From: Aureimonas sp. OT7
GTDB taxonomy: Bacteria > Pseudomonadota > Alphaproteobacteria > Rhizobiales > Rhizobiaceae
Reading direction: 5' to 3'
Length of the DNA: 64,000 bases
NCBI RefSeq assembly: GCF_014844055.1
Contig: NZ_CP062167.1
Location: forward strand, 2,827,501 to 2,891,500
The position numbers and the translations under genes are program-made. Below are positions 59,261 through 64,000 of this stretch, piece by piece (the first letter of the stretch is position 1; the number at the start of each line of letters is the position of its first letter). Below the pieces are notes generated by a model. It made no database searches and was not told the DNA's origin. It saw nothing but the letters and a program-made list of their open reading frames with translations.

Positions 59261-60202
59261 ATGCCGCTATTGGGACGTACCGCGAACGGGCTCTTCTGGA
59301 TGCAGCGCTATATCGAGCGCGCCGAAAACACGGCGCGGCTGATCGATGCCGGCCTCAGATTGTCGCTCACCAACCTGTCGGCCGACGCAGACGAGTGGAA
59401 CTCGGTTCTGGTCACGGCGGGGGTGCTGGACGCCTATCAGGCGCGGCACGATGTGCTCGACCCCGATCTCATCGCCGAATTCATGCTGCGCGATCCGGCG
59501 AACCCCTCCAGCATCCTCAACTCGCTCGCCACCGCGCGCACCAACGGGCGCATGGTGCGCACGGCCCTGACGCGCGAGACCTGGGAGGCGCTCAACGAAA
59601 GCTGGATGCTGCTGCGCGACCGGCTGTCCCGTCCGATCACCGACCTGCCGGCCCTTCTGGAACTCATCAAGCAGCGTTGCGCGCTGATCCGTGGCTCGTT
59701 CTACGGCACGATGCTGCGCAACGAGATCTTCGACTTCTGCAACATCGGGACATTCCTGGAGCGGGCGGACAACACGGCGCGGATCCTGGACGTGAAATAC
59801 TGGGTGCTGCTGCCGCAGCACTCCTATGTCGGCTCCTCGCTCGACAATTATCAATGGGGCTCGATCCTGCGGTCCGTGTCGGCGCTGCGCTCCTATGCAT
59901 GGGAATACGACGCCGAATTGAAGGCCGTGGATATTGTCGACTTCCTGATTCTCAACCGGCGCATGCCGCGATCGCTCGCCTATTGCTACCGGCTGATCGA
60001 GGAAAGCCTCAGCTATCTGTCGCGCACCTACGGCGAGGCGCATGAATGCGACGAGATCGCCCGGTCCATCGCAAGGCGGCTGGAGGAAACCACCGTCGGC
60101 GACATCATCGACGCCGGCCTGCACGAATTCCTGGAATGGTTCATCCTGGAAAACAACCGCCTGTCCGACGAGATCGCCCGGACCTACCGCTTCCATAGCT
60201 GA
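59261..60202 (+). CDS. Alpha-E domain protein (DUF403)
   Basis: 313-aa all-helical protein. Typical start LLGRTANGLFWMQRYIERAE, with NTARLIDAGLRLSL, CNIGTFLERADNTARILDVK and LIEESLSYLSRTYG. Named for its alpha-helical fold and conserved glutamates; always linked to circularly permuted ATP-grasp partners and thought to support their ligase activity. GGAGG lies inside the end of the preceding gene, 9 nt before the ATG, so the two are coupled. Confidence 0.93.
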   Translation: MPLLGRTANGLFWMQRYIERAENTARLIDAGLRLSLTNLSADADEWNSVLVTAGVLDAYQARHDVLDPDLIAEFMLRDPANPSSILNSLATARTNGRMVRTALTRETWEALNESWMLLRDRLSRPITDLPALLELIKQRCALIRGSFYGTMLRNEIFDFCNIGTFLERADNTARILDVKYWVLLPQHSYVGSSLDNYQWGSILRSVSALRSYAWEYDAELKAVDIVDFLILNRRMPRSLAYCYRLIEESLSYLSRTYGEAHECDEIARSIARRLEETTVGDIIDAGLHEFLEWFILENNRLSDEIARTYRFHS

Positions 60203-60248
60203 TTTTCGTTTGATAACCGTCGATTGCTGGCGTGGCAGCTCTTGTTGT

Positions 60249-60269
60249 CTTACAATCCGCGATTGTAAG
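60249..60269. promoter_or_regulatory. Inverted repeat between alpha-E and Anbu genes
   Basis: Perfect 8-bp inverted repeat CTTACAAT / ATTGTAAG with a CCGCG spacer in a 162-bp gap, followed by A+T-rich sequence. It could be an operator for a separate Anbu promoter or a weak terminator. Confidence 0.4.
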
Positions 60270-60364
60270 AATTTAAAGTGGTTTGAAATGCTCCGGCCTC
60301 AGCCCTTTTAGGCTGGCGGGTCCTTTTTCGGGCTCCCGTAGGCGGATCTGTTACGGATATCCGA

Positions 60365-61114
60365 ATGACCTATTGCGTCGGCCTGCTTCTCGATCAGGGT
60401 CTCGTCTTCATGTCGGACACGCGCACCAACGCGGGTGTCGACAACATTTCCACCGTCACCAAGATGAAGATCTGGTCCCGCCCGGGCGACCGCTTCCTGT
60501 GCCTTCTGTCCGCCGGCAATCTGGCGACGACCCAGGCGGCGATCTCCCTGCTGGAGGAGCGTGGGCTGCATCCCTCGCAGCGCAACCCGTCGCTGTTCGA
60601 GCAGCCCTCCATGTTCCAGACGGCCAAGCTGGTGGGCGAGACGCTCAAGGAGGTCATTTCCTATACGACGCCGTCCGGCCAGCAGGCCGACAGCCGCTTT
60701 GCAGGCACCTTCCTGCTGGGCGGCCAGATCAAGGGCGGAGAGCCACGCCTGTTCATGATCTATCCGGAAGGGAATTTCATCGAGGCCGGCGCCGACAACC
60801 CCTTCTTCCAGATCGGCGAACACAAATACGGACGCCCGATCATCGTGCGCACCTACGAGCATTCCATGTCGCTGGAAGAGGCCGTCAAGCTGCTTCTGGT
60901 GTCATTCGACTCGACCATCAAGTCGAACCTTTCGGTCGGGCTTCCCATCGACCTGCAGACCTACCGGTCCGGGACCCTCGAGGCCGGCTACCACCAGCGA
61001 TTCGACGAGCGCGACCCCTACTACCAGGCCATATCGGACGGATGGTCCGGGGCCCTCAAGGAAGCGTTCGACCGCCTCCCCCCCTTCCTGCCGGACGAGC
61101 CCGTCAGCGGCTGA
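60365..61114 (+). CDS. Proteasome-type protease, Anbu family
   Basis: 249-aa ancestral beta-subunit peptidase (Ntn hydrolase). Opens MTYCVGLLLDQGLVFMSDTR. After Met removal Thr2 is the predicted nucleophile, with Asp18 and Lys33 in the proteasomal catalytic positions, so the active site looks intact. FAGTFLLGGQIKGGEPRLFM and the GRPIIVRTYEHSM segment match Anbu. Substrates are unknown. It follows the ATP-grasp and alpha-E genes; no transglutaminase-like gene intervenes. Its 3' end overlaps the convergent DUF971 gene by 11 bp. Confidence 0.94.
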   Translation: MTYCVGLLLDQGLVFMSDTRTNAGVDNISTVTKMKIWSRPGDRFLCLLSAGNLATTQAAISLLEERGLHPSQRNPSLFEQPSMFQTAKLVGETLKEVISYTTPSGQQADSRFAGTFLLGGQIKGGEPRLFMIYPEGNFIEAGADNPFFQIGEHKYGRPIIVRTYEHSMSLEEAVKLLLVSFDSTIKSNLSVGLPIDLQTYRSGTLEAGYHQRFDERDPYYQAISDGWSGALKEAFDRLPPFLPDEPVSG

Positions 61115-61463
61115 GGCCCTTGGCGGCGAGTTCGTCCAGATAGGCCTGCCACAGGCGATCCTGGTCGCGCCCGAGTTCGGCCAGATAGCTCCAGGTGAAG
61201 ATCCCGGTATCGTGCCCGTCATCGAAGACGATGCGGATGGCGTAGTGGCCGACGGGCAGGATGTCCGCAATGGCGACATTGCGCTTTCCACCGACGGTAA
61301 CCTTCTGTTCCGCGGAATGGCCCTGCACCTCGGCCGAAGGCGAGTGTACGCGCAGCATCTCGGCTGTGAAGGCGTGCTCGGCCCCGTCGGAGCCCGTCAC
61401 CTTCAGCGTGCGGCGATCACGCGTCACCGCAATCTTCGCTGGCGCCGCAACCTTGTCGCTCAT
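61104..61463 (-). CDS. DUF971 / gamma-butyrobetaine hydroxylase-like N-terminal domain protein
   Basis: 119-aa small protein. Core motifs are AVTRDRRTLKVTGSDG, FTAEMLRVHSPSAEVQGH, and HYAIRIVFDDGHDTGIFTWS followed by YLAELG. The zinc-binding cysteines seen in some relatives are not evident. GGAGAG precedes the ATG at 61461-61463. It is often near moaA or mob genes in alphaproteobacteria; moaA is divergent here. A role in Fe-S or molybdenum cofactor metabolism is suggested only by context. Confidence 0.82.
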   Translation of the reverse strand: MSDKVAAPAKIAVTRDRRTLKVTGSDGAEHAFTAEMLRVHSPSAEVQGHSAEQKVTVGGKRNVAIADILPVGHYAIRIVFDDGHDTGIFTWSYLAELGRDQDRLWQAYLDELAAKGLSR

Positions 61464-61542
61464 ACAACTCTCCGTACCGATCTTGACCATGGGGTAGCGC
61501 CCTTCCACATTGCTGACAACAGGCAGGAGAGCAGGAAGCATC

Positions 61543-62586
61543 GTGACCCCAGCAGCGGCCCTTGTGCCGACCCCGCGCCAGAACGGCAGTATGATCGATC
61601 CTTTCGGACGGCAGATTTCCTATCTGCGCGTGTCGGTCACGGACAGGTGCGACCTGCGCTGCGTATACTGCATGTCCGAGCACATGGAGTTCCTGCCGCG
61701 CCGCGAGCTGCTGACGCTCGAAGAGCTGGACCGGCTGTGCACGGCCTTCGTCGAGCGCGGCGTGAAGCGACTTCGGCTGACGGGGGGCGAACCGCTGGTG
61801 CGCAAGAACGTGATGTCGCTGGTGCGCAGCCTGTCGCGGCACCTCGACAGCGGCGCCCTGTCGGAACTGACGCTGACCACCAACGGCACGCAACTCGCCG
61901 CCCATGCCGACGAACTGGCAGCCTGTGGCGTGCGCAGGCTGAACGTATCCCTCGATACGCTCGATGCGGACAAGTTCCGCATGATCACCCGGCGCGGCGA
62001 CTTCGACCGCGTGATGGATGGCATCGCCGCCGCACGGCGTGCCGGCATCGACGTCAAGATCAACACCGTCGCGCTGAAGAACTTCAATCAGGGCGAGATT
62101 CCGGACATGATCCGCTGGGCCCATGGGCTCGGCCTCGGCCTGACCCTCATCGAAACGATGCCGATGGGCGACATCGGTGAGGACCGGACCGACCGGTATC
62201 TGCCCTTGTCGATGCTGCGTCACGAGCTTGGCGCCAGGCACGGATTTACCCTGACGGAGTCGAGCCACCGCACCGGTGGACCGTCCCGCTATTTCGATGT
62301 GGCCGAAACCGGCGGGCGACTTGGCTTCATAACCCCGATGACGCACAATTTCTGCGAATCCTGCAACCGCGTCCGCATCACCTGCACGGGCACGCTGTAC
62401 ATGTGCCTTGGCCAGGACGATGCGGCCGACCTGCGCGGTGCGCTGCGCGCATCCGAAGGGGATGAGTTGCTTCATCGCGTCATCGACGACGCGATCCTGC
62501 GCAAGCCAAAGGGCCATGATTTCGTGATCGACAGGCAGACCCGGCAACCCGCCGTGTCCCGCACCATGTCCGTCACCGGCGGTTGA
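61543..62586 (+). CDS. moaA: GTP 3',8-cyclase
   Basis: Radical SAM enzyme starting molybdenum cofactor synthesis, acting on GTP with MoaC; 347 aa. First cluster motif Cys36, 40 and 43 (CDLRCVYC). Second GTP-binding cluster [13 protein letters not shown] followed by TLYMC, the correct CxxC-x13-C spacing. It ends with the functional MSVTGG double glycine. The GTG at 61543 was chosen because AGGAAG lies 7 nt upstream. moaD and moaE of the same pathway are at 13.9-14.6 kb. Confidence 0.96.
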   Translation: MTPAAALVPTPRQNGSMIDPFGRQISYLRVSVTDRCDLRCVYCMSEHMEFLPRRELLTLEELDRLCTAFVERGVKRLRLTGGEPLVRKNVMSLVRSLSRHLDSGALSELTLTTNGTQLAAHADELAACGVRRLNVSLDTLDADKFRMITRRGDFDRVMDGIAAARRAGIDVKINTVALKNFNQGEIPDMIRWAHGLGLGLTLIETMPMGDIGEDRTDRYLPLSMLRHELGARHGFTLTESSHRTGGPSRYFDVAETGGRLGFITPMTHNFCESCNRVRITCTGTLYMCLGQDDAADLRGALRASEGDELLHRVIDDAILRKPKGHDFVIDRQTRQPAVSRTMSVTGG

Positions 62587-62731
62587 AGGCACTGCGCCCA
62601 ATCGCCGCATTTTGCACGCATTCCCGTTACAAGTTTACGTGTTGGAACGCGTGGGGGACACCGCCGTTCTAAAATTCGATGAACGGCCGCCACGCGCGGC
62701 TTCGGCCAAATTCCACAAGGGGTTCGTAAGC

Positions 62732-62944
62732 ATGAAGAAGACTTGGAAGCCGGTTCTGGCGCTCGCCGCCGTCGTGATGATCACCGCTGGCTGCACCCAG
62801 ACCGAACGTACGGTCAGCGGCGCGGCAATCGGCGGCGTCGGTGGCGCGGCAGTCGGCAATGCGGTCGGCGGCGGCACGGGCGCCCTGATCGGGGGCCTCG
62901 GCGGCGCAGGTGCTGGCGCGTTGATCGGCCGCAACACCTACTAA
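62732..62944 (+). CDS. Small glycine-zipper lipoprotein
   Basis: 70-aa protein. Lipobox MITAGC at about residues 15-20 (Cys20 the lipidation site) after a short signal peptide. The rest is almost entirely Gly/Ala zipper repeats (GAAIGGVGGAAVGNAV, GALIGGLGGAGAGALIG), as in osmotically inducible OsmB/SlyB-like or YMGG-type proteins. AAGGGG precedes the ATG. A strong terminator follows, so it is monocistronic. Probably a membrane-inserting stress lipoprotein; precise role unknown. Confidence 0.82.
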   Translation: MKKTWKPVLALAAVVMITAGCTQTERTVSGAAIGGVGGAAVGNAVGGGTGALIGGLGGAGAGALIGRNTY

Positions 62945-62967
62945 GGGTCTTTCCCCTGTCACCCGGG

Positions 62968-62998
62968 AATGCCGCTGCCCCGCAGCGGCATTTTTTTT
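62968..62998 (+). terminator. Rho-independent terminator of the glycine-zipper gene
   Basis: Perfect 11-bp stem AATGCCGCTGC / GCAGCGGCATT, three-base loop and an eight-T run. One of the strongest terminators in the window. Confidence 0.93.
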
Positions 62999-63114
62999 GG
63001 CTGTGCCTCGTCACGGCCCGAAAAGCGAAGTAAGCCTGATTATCGCCGGGGACTCATGACCAGGGAGGGAGTTCGCGGCGCCTGCTCCATCCGCCTTCCG
63101 CGCCAGGTGAACGC

Positions 63115-64000
63115 GTGTCCATCGCCAGACATACCGTCGAATCGGCAAGCGCTGCGGACAATCTGCGCGCCAGCCTGATGATGATCGGCTCGACGGCGCT
63201 CTTTGTCGTCAACGACACGCTGACCAAGATCATCATGAAGGACATGTCGGCCGCCCAGGTCATCGCCATCCGCGGTGCGATGGTCTGCCTGCTTCTGTTC
63301 GCCATCGCCTGGCACCGCAAGGCCCTTCCCTCGCTGTCCGCGCTGTCCAACCCGTATCTGATCATCCGCACCCTGGCCGATGCCGGAACCACGTTCCTGT
63401 TCATGCTGGCCCTGGCCAATATGCCGATCGCCAACGCCTCGGCCATCTATCAGGCGCTGCCGCTGGTGGTGACCGTCGGTGCCGCGCTCTTTCTCGGCGA
63501 GGCCGTAGGCTGGCGGCGCTGGACCGCCACCTTTGTCGGCTTCACTGGCGTCATCATCATCGTGCGTCCCGGCATGGAAGGTTTTTCCATCTATTCCATC
63601 GCCGTTCTTTTGTCGGTCGTCACCTCTGCCGCGCGCGATCTGGCCACGCGCCGCATGCCGAAGGGCCTGTCCTCCATAACCGTCGCAGCCATCACGGCGG
63701 CAACGATCACGATGCTTGGTGCCGCCTTGACGCCATTCACCGGCGTCGCGTCCGTCACCGCAATGCATTTCGGGCTGATGGCCGCGGCAGCCGTCCTGCT
63801 GTCGGCCGGATATGTGGTGATCGTGGCGGCCATGCGCGGCGGCGATGTCGGCTTCGTCGCGCCGTTCCGCTATACGGCGCTTCTCTTCGCCATCATCCTC
63901 GGCTACCTGGTCTTCGGCGAATTGCCGGATTTCTGGTCCAGCGTCGGCTCGGTCATCGTGGTCTTGTCGGGTCTCTACACCATCTACCGCGAGCGACGCC
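63115..64000 (+). CDS. DMT-family (EamA) transporter, 3' end off window
   Basis: The first 295 codons of an inner-membrane drug/metabolite transporter. Two EamA repeats of about five TM helices each are visible (LMMIGSTALFVVNDTLTKII, then ALANMPIANASAIYQALPLV; second repeat from about residue 160 with ARDLATRRMP, ending LGYLVFGELPDFWSSVGSVI). The GTG at 63115 is preceded by CAGGTGA. The frame is still open at the window edge. Substrate unknown. Confidence 0.87.
   Translation, partial: MSIARHTVESASAADNLRASLMMIGSTALFVVNDTLTKIIMKDMSAAQVIAIRGAMVCLLLFAIAWHRKALPSLSALSNPYLIIRTLADAGTTFLFMLALANMPIANASAIYQALPLVVTVGAALFLGEAVGWRRWTATFVGFTGVIIIVRPGMEGFSIYSIAVLLSVVTSAARDLATRRMPKGLSSITVAAITAATITMLGAALTPFTGVASVTAMHFGLMAAAAVLLSAGYVVIVAAMRGGDVGFVAPFRYTALLFAIILGYLVFGELPDFWSSVGSVIVVLSGLYTIYRERR

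Overview
The window is GC-rich, densely packed bacterial chromosome. Its gene content and gene order point to an alphaproteobacterium, most likely of the order Hyphomicrobiales (Rhizobiales). The clues are rne divergent from an AMIN-type amidase, lptF-lptG-lptD-surA-pdxA-rsmA, rpsF-rpsR-DUF2232-rplI, uvrC-pgsA-moaD-moaE, and an Anbu-type proteasome locus. The family cannot be fixed from sequence reading alone. Nearly everything is chromosomal housekeeping. No rRNA, tRNA, CRISPR array, transposase or prophage gene was recognised.

Layout. 0-11 kb: partial cell-wall amidase, RNase E, an aminotransferase, an M48 metalloprotease, a DsbA-like thiol oxidoreductase, accB-accC, aat and an outer-membrane beta-barrel gene; the aat/beta-barrel junction carries a 385-bp tandem duplication. 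11-18 kb: uvrC, pgsA, moaD, moaE, then a cobalamin riboswitch ahead of a btuF-btuC-btuD-like import operon, then ndk. 18-23 kb: GST-like protein, ABC-F ATPase, a decayed uroporphyrinogen-III methyltransferase fragment, holC, pepA. 23-32 kb: the LPS-export and outer-membrane run lptF-lptG-lptD-surA continuing into pdxA and rsmA; the rsmA/gmk junction is triplicated in 337-bp units. 32-38 kb: gmk, yicC, mltG and the fatty-acid genes fabF-acpP-fabG-fabD on the minus strand. 38-48 kb: rpsF-rpsR-DUF2232-rplI, dnaB-alr-radA, cvpA, purF and an SDR oxidoreductase.

48.4-50.2 kb is the only accessory pocket. It holds a decayed BrnT toxin gene whose BrnA antitoxin gene is intact and sits under two GTATATAC-cored palindromes, a PPK2 polyphosphate kinase pseudogene with three lesions, and a MITE-like element of about 256 bp with 31-bp imperfect terminal inverted repeats that ends at the pssA stop codon. 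50-57 kb: pssA-psd, an Atm1-like ABC exporter, a LysM protein, a PucC/BCD-family MFS transporter and a DegT-type aminotransferase. 57-61 kb: the circularly permuted ATP-grasp / alpha-E / Anbu peptidase locus, without the transglutaminase-like gene that often accompanies it. 61-64 kb: a DUF971 protein, moaA, a small glycine-zipper lipoprotein and a partial DMT-family transporter.

Most unusual: two independent direct tandem amplifications lie exactly over convergent 3'-3' gene junctions, and their copies differ by a few substitutions. Each leaves both flanking genes intact.
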